A DNA stretch of 34,730 nt, taken from the NCBI GenBank assembly GCA_002687015.1, contig NYZB01000150.1, forward strand, positions 1 through 34,730. The letters are read 5' to 3'. The notes under the pieces are model-generated. The model saw nothing but the letters and a program-made list of their open reading frames with translations. It had not been told where the DNA came from and made no database searches. Numbering within the stretch: the stretch's first letter is position 1; every line of letters begins with the position of its first letter. The position numbers and the translations under genes were made by a program. The DNA comes from Deltaproteobacteria bacterium (GTDB lineage Bacteria; Myxococcota_A; UBA9160; UBA6930). Shown in pieces: positions 1 through 7,895 of the stretch.

Positions 1-85
1 CTCGCACTGCGGGCGCGAGGCCGGGCCAATCCACACCTCGCACTGCGGGCGCGAGGCCGGGCCAATCCACACCTCGCACTGCGGG
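1..85. repeat. 36-bp tandem repeat, about 2.4 copies
   Basis: Two exact 36-bp copies (1-36 and 37-72) are followed by the first 13 bases of a third copy (73-85). The array is cut by the left window edge, so the true copy number is unknown. Copies abut directly with no spacers. The unit length is a multiple of three, so it could be the tail of an upstream reading frame, but no gene is visible. The last partial copy ends in the G-run that appears to serve as the ribosome binding site of the P450 gene. Confidence 0.9.
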
Positions 86-95
86 GGAACGCACC

Positions 96-1367
96 ATGAA
101 TCCCGAGCTCGACCCCTTCTCGCCGGCCTGGCGCGAGGATCCCTACCCGCTCTACGCAGAGCTTCGCGACCAGGCCCCGGTCCACTACGTGGAATCGATG
201 AAGGCCTTCTGCGTCTCACGCTTCGATGACGTCGCCCTGGTGCTGAAGAGCCCGGAGGCGTTCTCGTCCCGCGCCATGTTCACGGTGCTGATGAACAACG
301 GCAAGCGCGGGGTGGATCTCTCCTGGCCCGGCATCAAGGCGATGGCCCGCCTGGCTTTCTCGATGCGGGTGAACCCGCTGGTCTTCTCGCGCTCCCGGCC
401 GCTGATCGCGTCCGATGGCGAGCGCCACACCGGCCTGCGCAGCAACGTGAACCGCGGCTTCAGCCCGCGCAGGGTCCTGGCCTGGGAGCCGCGGATCCGC
501 GAGCTGGCCGATGGCCTCCTCGAGCCCCTGCGCGAGGGCGAGCCCTTCGACCTCATGCGGGACCTGGCCGTGCCACTGCCCGTCACGATCATCGCGGAGA
601 TGCTGGGCGTGCCCCCCGAACGCCACGCGAGCTTCAAACGCTGGAGCGATTGCATCATCCACAACGCCAGCGGACCCGGACGGGCCCACCCCTTCAGCGC
701 CGCCTTCCTCGACACCCTCGAGGAGCTCTTCGTCTACTTCCACGACGAGATGGAGGCGCGCAGGGGCCGCGGCGACCTCGGCGACGACCTGATCGGCGCC
801 GTGATGGAGGCGAAGGACGAGGGCGCCCAGCCTCTCTCGACCGTCGACCTGATCCAGTTCGTGGTGCTGCTCATGGTCGCCGGAAACGAGACCACCACGA
901 ACCTGATCGGAAACGGGGCGACGGCCCTGCTCGACCACCCGGAGCAGCTCGCCGCGGCAGCGAACGATCCCTCCCTCGTGCCCGGTCTCGTCGAGGAGGT
1001 CGTGCGCTACGACTCCCCCGTGCAGGTGGTCTTCCGGCTGACCACCCGCGAGACGGAGGTCGCCGGCGTGCGCATCCCGAAGGGCGCCAACGTCGCGGCC
1101 CTGCTCGCGTCGGCCAATCGGGACGAGCGCCGCTTCCCGGAGCCGGACCGCTTCGACATCACTCGCCAGAGCCAGGGCCACGTCGGCTTCGGGTTCGGCA
1201 AGCACTTCTGCCTGGGCGCCTCCCTGGCCCGCCTCGAGGGGCGGGCCGCCTTCGAGGGCCTCTTGCCCGAGCTCGTCGACGTGGTCGCGCCGCCCGGCAA
1301 GCCCGAACGGGTCGACTCCTTCCTGGTGCGGGGCCGACGGACGCTGCCGATCCGGCTCTCCACCTAG
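96..1367 (+). CDS. Cytochrome P450 (bacterial class I type)
   Basis: Soluble haem monooxygenase of 423 aa, the usual length for bacterial P450s that take electrons from a ferredoxin. The I-helix oxygen-activation motif AGNETT is at residues 262-267, the ExxR pair is E301/R304, the meander RFPEPDRF is near 346-353, and the haem loop FGFGKHFCLG gives the proximal ligand C372. There is no membrane anchor. A G-rich ribosome binding site at 83-88 lies just before the ATG, right after the tandem repeat. No ferredoxin or ferredoxin reductase is adjacent, so redox partners must be encoded elsewhere. The substrate cannot be told from sequence; sterol, fatty acid or terpene hydroxylation are all possible. 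Confidence 0.95.
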   Translation: MNPELDPFSPAWREDPYPLYAELRDQAPVHYVESMKAFCVSRFDDVALVLKSPEAFSSRAMFTVLMNNGKRGVDLSWPGIKAMARLAFSMRVNPLVFSRSRPLIASDGERHTGLRSNVNRGFSPRRVLAWEPRIRELADGLLEPLREGEPFDLMRDLAVPLPVTIIAEMLGVPPERHASFKRWSDCIIHNASGPGRAHPFSAAFLDTLEELFVYFHDEMEARRGRGDLGDDLIGAVMEAKDEGAQPLSTVDLIQFVVLLMVAGNETTTNLIGNGATALLDHPEQLAAAANDPSLVPGLVEEVVRYDSPVQVVFRLTTRETEVAGVRIPKGANVAALLASANRDERRFPEPDRFDITRQSQGHVGFGFGKHFCLGASLARLEGRAAFEGLLPELVDVVAPPGKPERVDSFLVRGRRTLPIRLST

Positions 1368-1428
1368 GCACGAGATCCACAGGGCGCAGCGCGGCCCCTG
1401 CCCGGGTCCCCTCCCGGGCCCGCGACGC

Positions 1429-1434
1429 TACGCT
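1429..1434 (+). promoter_or_regulatory. Candidate -10 element for the VanZ-domain gene
   Basis: TACGCT in the context GCTACGCT, 32 nt before the ATG at 1467. It matches the CTANNNT form seen before several other genes here. A GGAGG at 1448-1452 would serve as ribosome binding site in the resulting leader. No -35 box is recognisable. Confidence 0.35.
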
Positions 1435-1466
1435 CGCGCCCACCTGCGGAGGACCCCAGCCGAGCC

Positions 1467-2690
1467 ATGAGCGCGATCCGCCGAGCGGAGGGGGAAGGCC
1501 AGGCGTGGCTGGCCGTGGGTCTCTTGACCCTGGGGATCTACGCCACCGTGCCCCTGGCCCGGGCGATCCAACGCGCCGTCGAGGGCGCCGGCGGACGGCA
1601 GCTCTTCCTGGTAGCGGTCGCCGTCTGCTTCGCCACGGCCCTCTTCCTCGTCCTGCGGCGTCTGCGGACCGGAGAGGTCCAGACCCGACACCGCGTGGTG
1701 TGGATCGCCATCGCGCTCCTGTACGCCGCCAGCGCCTGGCAGCTGCGCCGCGCCCCCGAGGAGGCGGTGCACCTCGTCGAGTACGGCGCCCTCGGCGCGC
1801 TCGCCTGGCATGCGCTGCGCTTCCGCATCGCCGACGCCTGGGTCTTTCCGGCGGCGGCTTGCGTGGGCGCCAGTGCCGGCATGCTCGACGAGGCACTCCA
1901 GTGGCTCACACCGGACCGCCACTGGGACCTGCGGGACCTCGCGATCAATGCGGGTGCCGCCACCGGCATCCAGGTGGCCCTGGCCTTCGGGCTGCCGGAG
2001 AGGGAGGCGCGAGCCGGGAGTGGCCCGGGCCGCCGGCTCGCCGTGCGCTTTGCGGCGCTGGCCTGGCTGCTGCTCGGCGCCAGCCTGCTGAACACGCCAC
2101 CCCGCATCGCGCGCCTGGCGGAGACCCTGCCCGGCCTGGCCTCGGTTCGCGATCGGGGCGACCTGATGGTCGAGTACGGGTTCCGTCACGGCGACCCGGA
2201 GATCGGCTCCTTCTACTCACGCCTCGAGCTGGAGACCCTGCGCGAGCTGGACCTCCGCCGGGCCCCCGAGGCCGGCGCGACCCTGGCGCGGGACGGCGGT
2301 GACGAGGTCTACAAGCGCTTCCTCGCCACCTACAACCCGATCACGGACCCCTTCCTGCACGAACTGCGCGTGCACCTGTTCCGGCGGGACCGCTACCGGG
2401 AGACGGCCCTCACCCATCGGGACGACCCGCCCTGGCTGCGACGCGATGCGACCGTGGCCCACCGCGAGAACCAGATCCTGGAGCGCTACTTCGGCCACAC
2501 CCTCGAGCAATCGGGACACGGGCTCTCGGGCGAGGCGCGGGAGTGGCTGGCGGAGCAGCACCTGCCCGACCGCCCCTACCGGAGCCCCGTCAGCCGCGGT
2601 CTGATCACGAGCTTCGGAGCCCGCGAGGTCGCCTGGGGCTGGGCCCTGGGCTTCCTGGTGCTGGCCGGGGCGAGCCGCACCGGCCGCTGA
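1467..2690 (+). CDS. VanZ-domain integral membrane protein with long C-terminal extension
   Basis: 407 aa. The N-terminal half has about seven hydrophobic segments (around residues 13-30, 46-64, 77-92, 103-117, 124-139, 158-175, 193-209). It holds the VanZ-like signatures HLVEYGALG (102-110) and DEALQWLTPDRHWDLRDLAIN (141-161, minus flanks). Residues 210-385 form a soluble region rich in charged residues that I do not recognise, followed by a last hydrophobic stretch near 386-402. VanZ domains are best known from teicoplanin resistance, but most family members have unknown function. The gene ends convergent to the next one: TGA at 2688-2690 and the opposing stop at 2693-2695 share the palindrome GCTGAGCTCAGC. 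Confidence 0.75.
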   Translation: MSAIRRAEGEGQAWLAVGLLTLGIYATVPLARAIQRAVEGAGGRQLFLVAVAVCFATALFLVLRRLRTGEVQTRHRVVWIAIALLYAASAWQLRRAPEEAVHLVEYGALGALAWHALRFRIADAWVFPAAACVGASAGMLDEALQWLTPDRHWDLRDLAINAGAATGIQVALAFGLPEREARAGSGPGRRLAVRFAALAWLLLGASLLNTPPRIARLAETLPGLASVRDRGDLMVEYGFRHGDPEIGSFYSRLELETLRELDLRRAPEAGATLARDGGDEVYKRFLATYNPITDPFLHELRVHLFRRDRYRETALTHRDDPPWLRRDATVAHRENQILERYFGHTLEQSGHGLSGEAREWLAEQHLPDRPYRSPVSRGLITSFGAREVAWGWALGFLVLAGASRTGR

Positions 2691-2692
2691 GC

Positions 2693-3160
2693 TCAGCCCA
2701 GCGGGATCGGCACCCACTCGCCCGCGATCTCGAGCCCGAACCCGCCCCCCCGCTCGTCGATCACCTGGAGCAGCTCCGCATGGGCTCCGTGGGTGAAGCG
2801 CGCTGGCAGGCCCTCGGGCAGGAGGTCGCGCTTGATCGTGCAGATCGTGGCCCCGTCGATCGGCGAGAGGCGCAGGCTCCCGGGGTCGAGCGGCTCCTCG
2901 CTGCGGTCGGAGAGTCCGATCCGAGCGCTCGCGGCGTCGAAGCTGCGGACGAAGAAGGCGCACTCCTCCACCTCGATCTCGCCGCGGAAGTGAGCCAGGG
3001 TGACCACGTACTTGCCTTCCTCGGGCAGGTACCGGACCGAGCGGTCGAAGTGCTCGCGCAAGCGGCGGTTGCGGATCGGCTGGCCCTCGTGGAGGAAGCG
3101 ACCGTCGTGGTGCAGCACCAGGCCGAAGGGACGGAGGGGCGGCGGGCCTGGCCGGCTCAC
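2693..3160 (-). CDS. DUF1285-like protein
   Basis: Small soluble protein of 155 aa starting at GTG. Residues about 17-70 have the look of DUF1285: a DGRFLHEGQPI segment, then RRLREHFDRSVRY, then a KYVVTL...EVEECAFFVRS pattern of beta-strands. The function of the family is unknown. There is no signal peptide or membrane segment. It begins 34 nt after the nuoD stop on the same strand and may be the last gene of that transcript. The family call is from memory of the motif pattern and is moderate. Confidence 0.6.
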   Translation of the reverse strand: MSRPGPPPLRPFGLVLHHDGRFLHEGQPIRNRRLREHFDRSVRYLPEEGKYVVTLAHFRGEIEVEECAFFVRSFDAASARIGLSDRSEEPLDPGSLRLSPIDGATICTIKRDLLPEGLPARFTHGAHAELLQVIDERGGGFGLEIAGEWVPIPLG

Positions 3161-3194
3161 CGGTCACAGGCCCGGTCGATCGGGGGCCAGGAGG

Positions 3195-4433
3195 TCATCG
3201 GTCGCACTCCCCGCCGATCATGTTGAGGAAGTCGAAGGTCGGAATCAGGTCGGCGAGCATCGCCCCGCGCACCATCAGGGGCAGCGGCTGCAGATTCAGG
3301 AAGCTCGGCGGACGACAGCGAACCTTGACGGGCCTCTGCGAGCCGTCCGAGACCAGGTAGAAGCCGAGCTCCCCGTTGGCGGATTCGATGGCCAGGTACC
3401 CCTCCCCGGCCGGCACCTTCGGCCCCTCGGTCACGCTCTTGAACTGCTGGATCAGCTCCTCCATGCCCTCGAAGACGCGCCCCTTGGCGGGCCATCGGAC
3501 CCGGGGATCGTCCACGTCCACGGGCCCAGGGCCCAGGGCACCGAGCCGATCCACACACTGCTCGACGATGCGCAGGCTCTGTTGCATCTCTTCGACGCAC
3601 ACGAGGTAGCGATCGTAGTTGTCTCCCACCGTGCCCACCGGAACGTCGAAGTCGAGCTGGTCGTAGACCAGGTAGGGCTCGTCCTTGCGCAGATCCAGGG
3701 GCACGCCGGCCGCGCGCAGGACGGGGCCGGTCACCGCATGGCGGATGCAGTCCTCCTTGGAGAGGACACCCGTGTCCTTCAGCCGATCGACGAAGATGCG
3801 GTTGCGCGTGACCACCGCGTCGAAGTCGCGCAGCAGGCTGCGGACCTTGGCGAGCAGGTCTCCCGCGGCGGCCGCGAAGCCCTCGGGGAGGTCGTGCTTC
3901 ACGCCTCCGATGCGCACGTAGTTCGTGGTGACCCGCGCACCGCAGAGCATCTCCTGGAGGTCCCAGACCAGCTCGCGGGCCTCGATGCCGTACAGGAAGG
4001 GCGTCATGGCCTGGAGCTCCAGGCAGGACGCGCCGCAGCGGGTCAGGTGGTCACCGAGCCGGGAGATCTCCCCCGCCAGCACCCGAAGCCACTGACAGCG
4101 CTCCGGCGTCTCGATCTCCAGGAGCTTCTCCACCGCCATGCAGAAGCCCAGGTTGCAGAGGATGGCGGAGTTGTAGTTGAGGCGATCCGTGTACGGGATG
4201 CACTGGTACCAGGATCGGCTCTCGCACTCCTTCTCGAAGCCGCGGTGCACGTAACCCACCTGCACGTCCAGATCGACGATGCTCTCTCCGTCGAGCTCGA
4301 TCAGGAACTTCACCGTGCCATGGGTCGCCGGATGGGAGGGCCCCATGTTGAGGATCTGATGCTCGGCATGCAGATCCGGCTGCGCGCCGTCCTTCCGCTC
4401 GCCGGGCAATCGCAGACGGGGCCCGGTGCTCAT
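3195..4433 (-). CDS. nuoD: NADH-quinone oxidoreductase subunit D (complex I, 49-kDa)
   Basis: Peripheral-arm subunit that lines the quinone pocket next to cluster N2. At 412 aa it has the normal length for a separate NuoD. Family hallmarks are NMGPSHPATHG at 29-39, VGYVHRGFEK at 59-68, then the DRLNYNSAILCNLGF and EISRLGDHL segments. Its ATG overlaps the nuoC stop as ATGA (4430-4433), so the two are probably translationally coupled. It is the third gene of the nuoI-nuoC-nuoD set. It is not fused to NuoC, unlike in E. coli. Confidence 0.96.
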   Translation of the reverse strand: MSTGPRLRLPGERKDGAQPDLHAEHQILNMGPSHPATHGTVKFLIELDGESIVDLDVQVGYVHRGFEKECESRSWYQCIPYTDRLNYNSAILCNLGFCMAVEKLLEIETPERCQWLRVLAGEISRLGDHLTRCGASCLELQAMTPFLYGIEARELVWDLQEMLCGARVTTNYVRIGGVKHDLPEGFAAAAGDLLAKVRSLLRDFDAVVTRNRIFVDRLKDTGVLSKEDCIRHAVTGPVLRAAGVPLDLRKDEPYLVYDQLDFDVPVGTVGDNYDRYLVCVEEMQQSLRIVEQCVDRLGALGPGPVDVDDPRVRWPAKGRVFEGMEELIQQFKSVTEGPKVPAGEGYLAIESANGELGFYLVSDGSQRPVKVRCRPPSFLNLQPLPLMVRGAMLADLIPTFDFLNMIGGECDR

Positions 4434-4921
4434 GCCTGCCGCGGCTCCACCGGCGGCCGGCGCGCGGCCTTGGGATGGTCCTTGCGCAGCGGGTGCCCCT
4501 CGAAGCTCTCGTCGAGCAGGATGCGGCGCAGATCGGGATGGCCCTCGAAGCGGATGCCGTAGAGGTCGAAGACCTCGCGCTCCATCCAGTCGGCGGACGC
4601 CCAGAGGCCCGTCAGGCTGGCGACCACCGGCTCGCTCTCCGGGAGCCGGGCCTTGATGCGCAGACGGTGATTCCGCGCCAGGGAGTAGAGGTGGTAGACC
4701 ATCTCGAAGCGCGGCTCCTCTCCCAGGTGGTCGACGGCCGTCAGGTCCAGGAGCATGTCGAACTCGAGCCCGGGCTCGTCGCGGAGGAAGCCCATGACCT
4801 CGAGCAGCGCCGGCGGCTTGACGATGGCCGTCGCGTCACCGAGGCGGGCGTGGGTCGCGTGCAGTGCCGAGCCGTGGGTGTCCAGCAGTCTTCGGAGCAG
4901 CGGGGACGCGCAGTCGTCCAC
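4430..4921 (-). CDS. nuoC: NADH-quinone oxidoreductase subunit C (complex I, 30-kDa)
   Basis: 163 aa from the GTG at 4921. That start shares its G with the nuoI TAG stop (TAGTG), and no upstream start in this frame avoids overlapping nuoI. The 30-kDa subunit signature covers residues 114-148: EREVFDLYGI, then FEGHPDLRRILL and GHPLRKDHP. The first 40 residues are variable, as is normal in the family. It acts with NuoD in the Q-module of the peripheral arm. The short C-terminal tail is rich in Arg and Pro. Confidence 0.95.
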   Translation of the reverse strand: MDDCASPLLRRLLDTHGSALHATHARLGDATAIVKPPALLEVMGFLRDEPGLEFDMLLDLTAVDHLGEEPRFEMVYHLYSLARNHRLRIKARLPESEPVVASLTGLWASADWMEREVFDLYGIRFEGHPDLRRILLDESFEGHPLRKDHPKAARRPPVEPRQA

Positions 4922-5499
4922 TAGGCGCCGTCCCGGGGCGCGGCCGGCGCGCGCTCGCGGCCGTACTCGGCGCGCAGGAACCCGAGCCGTCTCTCGAGCA
5001 GGGCCTCCGGAACCAGCAGGTGCTCCTTCTCGTAGAGCATCGCGTCGCGCGTGAAGGTGGCGATCTCCACCTCGCGGCTCATCACGATGGCCTCCTCGGG
5101 GCACGACTCCTCACACAGCCCGCAGAACATGCAGCGCGCCATGTCGATCGTGAAGCTCCTCGGTGTGCGCTCGACGGCGTCGTCGGGGAGCTCCCCGGGC
5201 ACGATGCGGATGCAGTCGGTCGGACAGGCAAACTCGCACAGACCGCAGGCGACGCAGCGGGGCAGACCATCCCCGCGCGCGACGAGCACCGGCATGCCTC
5301 GAAACGCGTCGGCGAAGTCGACCCGCTCCTCGGGATACTGGACCACGAAGGCCTCACTCCGGCCCGTGGCGAAGCCCCACAGGTTCCGGAAGAAGTGGCG
5401 GCTCGTGACCCAGAGCCCCTTGAGGATCATGGGCAGGTAGAGCCGCTCCACCCAGGTCAGCTTGGCGACGCGATTGACGGTGACGACCCGCACGGCCAT
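4921..5499 (-). CDS. nuoI: NADH-quinone oxidoreductase subunit I (two [4Fe-4S] ferredoxin-like)
   Basis: 192 aa. It carries clusters N6a and N6b between NuoG and NuoB. Two CxxCxxCxxxCP motifs are visible: C82/C85/C88/C92 and C123/C126/C129/C133. An extra cysteine lies at C96. The N-terminal amphipathic part (residues 14-40) is typical of the membrane-facing helix. It heads a nuoI-nuoC-nuoD set with overlapping codons, an order unlike the common nuoA-to-N operon. A -10-like TAGACT sits 9 nt before the ATG, so the mRNA may be nearly leaderless. Confidence 0.95.
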   Translation of the reverse strand: MAVRVVTVNRVAKLTWVERLYLPMILKGLWVTSRHFFRNLWGFATGRSEAFVVQYPEERVDFADAFRGMPVLVARGDGLPRCVACGLCEFACPTDCIRIVPGELPDDAVERTPRSFTIDMARCMFCGLCEESCPEEAIVMSREVEIATFTRDAMLYEKEHLLVPEALLERRLGFLRAEYGRERAPAAPRDGA

Positions 5500-5508
5500 G
5501 GCGCGCCG

Positions 5509-5514
5509 AGTCTA
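5509..5514 (-). promoter_or_regulatory. Candidate -10 element for nuoICD
   Basis: On the minus strand this reads GCTAGACT, with TAGACT ending 9 nt before the nuoI ATG. It lies between the upstream lipoprotein stop (5545) and nuoI, so it is not a stop codon by accident. No -35 box is recognisable. A start site about 7 nt downstream would leave almost no leader. Confidence 0.45.
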
Positions 5515-5544
5515 GCGGAGGGGGCCTGGAGGAGAAGCTCCCCG

Positions 5545-6084
5545 TCAGCTCCCTGCGGAGTGGAAGCGGGCGTCGGAGACGGTCGGGTCGATCTCGGCGA
5601 CCAGGGCTTCGAACTCGGCCGGCTCGATGTCGCCCACCAGGTACTCGATCGAGACGTCCAGGCGGAGCATGTGACTGCCGGACCAGAGCCGCGCGACGAT
5701 CCATCGGACGGCGTCGGGCTCGTCCTGCGCTTCGCCCCGGGTCGGGTAGCGGACGACCGCGTTGCCGCCCATGCTGAGCCGGCTCACCGCGCCCCCGTAC
5801 TCGAGGTTGACCTCGCGTCCGATCAGCGAGCGCAGGTGCCCGATCGTCAGGGTGTGCCCGAGATCCTGGGATTCCCCGCTGACCCACAGCTCGACCTCCG
5901 GATGGCGCGCGTGGACGAACTGCAGCTCGCCGTCCACTTCGCCCCGCGACGCCCAGGCCTCCGGGGCCTGGAAGCTGGCGAGCTGGCGATAGCTCACCGT
6001 CTGGAGCTCGGGCGGGGGGCTGCAGGCGGCGATCGGAGACAGGACGAGCCAGGCAAGCAGGAGACGAAGGGCGAGAGCGCTCAT
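5545..6084 (-). CDS. Putative lipoprotein of unknown function
   Basis: 179 aa with a lipoprotein signal peptide: a hydrophobic core (LALRLLLAWLVLSPIAAC) with the lipobox IAAC and C21 as the likely lipidated residue. The mature part looks like mixed beta strands and has no family I recognise. A GGAGGTG ribosome binding site precedes the ATG. It lies between lipA and nuoI on the same strand, 45 nt before nuoI. No functional link to either neighbour can be shown. Confidence 0.75.
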   Translation of the reverse strand: MSALALRLLLAWLVLSPIAACSPPPELQTVSYRQLASFQAPEAWASRGEVDGELQFVHARHPEVELWVSGESQDLGHTLTIGHLRSLIGREVNLEYGGAVSRLSMGGNAVVRYPTRGEAQDEPDAVRWIVARLWSGSHMLRLDVSIEYLVGDIEPAEFEALVAEIDPTVSDARFHSAGS

Positions 6085-6133
6085 GGGGACACCTCCAGCG
6101 CGCCATCGGCCAGCCCGCCGGGGTGCTTGACCC

Positions 6134-6154
6134 GCCGGGCCGGAAGGGCCCGGC
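6134..6154 (-). other. GC-rich hairpin directly after lipA
   Basis: A perfect 8-bp inverted repeat (6134-6141 and 6147-6154) with a 5-nt loop abuts the lipA stop codon. No T-run follows on the minus strand, so it is not a canonical intrinsic terminator. It could act as an mRNA 3' stabiliser or a processing site between lipA and the lipoprotein gene. Confidence 0.4.
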
Positions 6155-7081
6155 CTAGCCGGGCTTCCCCGCCAGCTGCTCGGCCCGGTAGGAGCTTCGG
6201 ACCAGGGGTGCCGAGGCCACCTCCGCGAAGCCGAGATCGCGGGCCCTCTGACCCCAGGCCTCGAACTCCGCGGGTGTCACGTAGCGCTCCACGGGCAGGT
6301 GCTCGTCGCTGGGCCGCAGGTACTGGCTGATGGTGAGGAGTTCGACCCCGACCGCCCGGAGGTCTCGCAGGGTCTGGTCGATTTCCGCGTCGCTCTCGCC
6401 CACGCCCAGGATCAGGCCGCTCTTGGTCGGGATGTCGGGGCGCAGCTCCGCGGCCCGGCGCAGGACCTCGAGGGAGCGCCGGTAGCTGGCCCCGGCCCGA
6501 ACGCGGCGCTGGAGGCGATCCACGGTCTCCAGGTTGTGATTCAGGACGTCGGGGTCGGCGTCGAGCACGGTCTGGAGGGCGGCCTCGTCTCCCTGGTAGT
6601 CCGAGATCAGCACCTCGATACCGGTGTCGGGGCAGCGACGACGGATCGCCCGAAGGGTCGCCGCCATCTGACCGGCGCCGCCGTCGGGCAGGTCGTCCCG
6701 CGCGACGCAGGGGACCACGGCAAAACGGAGACCGAGCTGCGCAACGGCGTGGGCCACACGGCCGGGCTCGAAGGGATCGAGGGAGTCGGGGCGCCCGGTC
6801 GCCACGTCGCAGAAGCTGCAGCGCCGCGTGCAGGTGTTGCCGCCGATCATGAAGGTGGCCGTGCCGCGTGCCCAGCACTCCCCGAGGTTCGGGCAGCTGG
6901 CCGAGGCACAGACCGTGTGGAGGGACTGCTCCTTCACGATCCGCTGGACCCGCTCGAGCGCGGGTGTCACCCGCACTCGCACCTTCAGCCAATCCGGCCG
7001 CTCCTCGGGCCGGTTCGGCTGCTGCCGGTTCTGCTCGGGCCGCGCCACGCGGCGTTCCGGCGAACGCGGGCTCTGGCTCAT
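6155..7081 (-). CDS. lipA: Lipoyl synthase
   Basis: Radical SAM enzyme that inserts two sulfurs into the octanoyl chain on lipoyl domains. It is 308 aa, a normal length, from an ATG that overlaps the lipB stop as ATGA (7078-7081). Auxiliary-cluster cysteines are C58, C63 and C69 (CASASCPNLGEC). The radical SAM cluster is C84/C88/C91 (CTRRCSFC). The C-terminal RSSY (295-298) supplies the conserved serine ligand. Odd point: the usually invariant TSVDRDDLPDGG segment reads PCVARDDLPDGG at 124-135, and VPDF is replaced by ISDY at 159-162. The first 30 residues are a low-complexity Arg/Pro/Gln extension. Confidence 0.95.
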   Translation of the reverse strand: MSQSPRSPERRVARPEQNRQQPNRPEERPDWLKVRVRVTPALERVQRIVKEQSLHTVCASASCPNLGECWARGTATFMIGGNTCTRRCSFCDVATGRPDSLDPFEPGRVAHAVAQLGLRFAVVPCVARDDLPDGGAGQMAATLRAIRRRCPDTGIEVLISDYQGDEAALQTVLDADPDVLNHNLETVDRLQRRVRAGASYRRSLEVLRRAAELRPDIPTKSGLILGVGESDAEIDQTLRDLRAVGVELLTISQYLRPSDEHLPVERYVTPAEFEAWGQRARDLGFAEVASAPLVRSSYRAEQLAGKPG

Positions 7082-7731
7082 GGCAGCGCCCTCTCGAAGG
7101 CGCTCGCCACCGCTTCGCGCACCTCGTCGAAGAGCGCAGGATCCGCGGCCGCACCGAGCTCCTGGGCCACCGAGCTCATCTCGACGTCGTGGAGGCCACA
7201 AGGCACGATGACGTCGAAGTCCCGTGGGTCGAGGCTCACGTTGAGGGCAAAGCCGTGCCAGGTGACCCAGCGCTTCACGCCGACACCGATCGACGCCAGC
7301 TTGCGCAGCGGCCGGGAGCCGGCCACGAAGACCCCGGTCTTCCCCTCGGCCGGCGCGGCGGCGACGCCCAGGCCGGCCAGGGCCCGGATCAGGCTCGTCT
7401 CGAGCAAGCAGAGCCAGGCGACCACGTCCCTGGCATCGCGCGCCGCCAGGTCGACGATCGGATAGCCGACGAGCTGGCCGGGCCCGTGGTAGGTCACGTC
7501 GCCTCCGCGGGCCACATGGTGGAGATCGATGCCGCGGGCCTGGAGCTCCGACTCGGAGACCCGGAGATTCTCGGCCCGGGCGCCGCGCCCGAAGGTGACG
7601 ACCGGCGTGTGCTCGAGCAGCAGCAAGCGGTCGGGCATGCGCCCCTCGAGGCGATCCTCCACGGCCAGCTTCTGCAGGTCGAGTGCAGCCGCGTAGGGGA
7701 CGCGCCCCAGCCACTCGGTGCGCAAGGTCAT
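7078..7731 (-). CDS. lipB: Octanoyl-[ACP]:protein N-octanoyltransferase
   Basis: Transfers octanoate from acyl carrier protein to lipoyl domains, giving LipA its substrate. 217 aa, typical of LipB. The signature RGGDVTYHGPGQ is at 75-86, the active-site lysine is K144 in KLASIGVG, and the catalytic cysteine is C178 in PCGL. It is followed by lipA with an ATGA overlap, the common lipB-lipA arrangement. There is no Shine-Dalgarno sequence at normal spacing; instead a -10-like TAGGAT lies 6 nt before the ATG. Confidence 0.96.
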   Translation of the reverse strand: MTLRTEWLGRVPYAAALDLQKLAVEDRLEGRMPDRLLLLEHTPVVTFGRGARAENLRVSESELQARGIDLHHVARGGDVTYHGPGQLVGYPIVDLAARDARDVVAWLCLLETSLIRALAGLGVAAAPAEGKTGVFVAGSRPLRKLASIGVGVKRWVTWHGFALNVSLDPRDFDVIVPCGLHDVEMSSVAQELGAAADPALFDEVREAVASAFERALP

Positions 7732-7737
7732 CGCGAG

Positions 7738-7743
7738 ATCCTA
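7738..7743 (-). promoter_or_regulatory. Candidate -10 element for lipB-lipA
   Basis: On the minus strand this reads CCTAGGAT, with TAGGAT ending 6 nt before the lipB ATG. It sits in a 164-bp gap after the E2 gene, in which nothing else is recognisable. The spacing predicts a leaderless mRNA that starts at or next to the ATG. Confidence 0.45.
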
Positions 7744-7895
7744 GGAGTCCGTGCCGGTGAAGACCATTCGGGTACGTCGGGCGGGTGCGGCTGGCCGGGC
7801 ACGATCAGTCGGCGGGAGCGGCGTCGGCGGGAATCCGCACATGGAACGAGGAGCCACCTTCCGGTGCAGCCCCGACCCGGGCAAGCGCGAGCCCC

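Noticed and set aside
1-85. CRISPR array with 36-bp repeats
   Set aside because: The repeats are directly adjacent with no unique spacers, and no cas genes are present.
6155-7714. 519-residue version of LipA with a long N-terminal part
   Set aside because: The extra part is the reverse-frame shadow of lipB; the ATG at 7081 overlapping the lipB stop gives the normal length.
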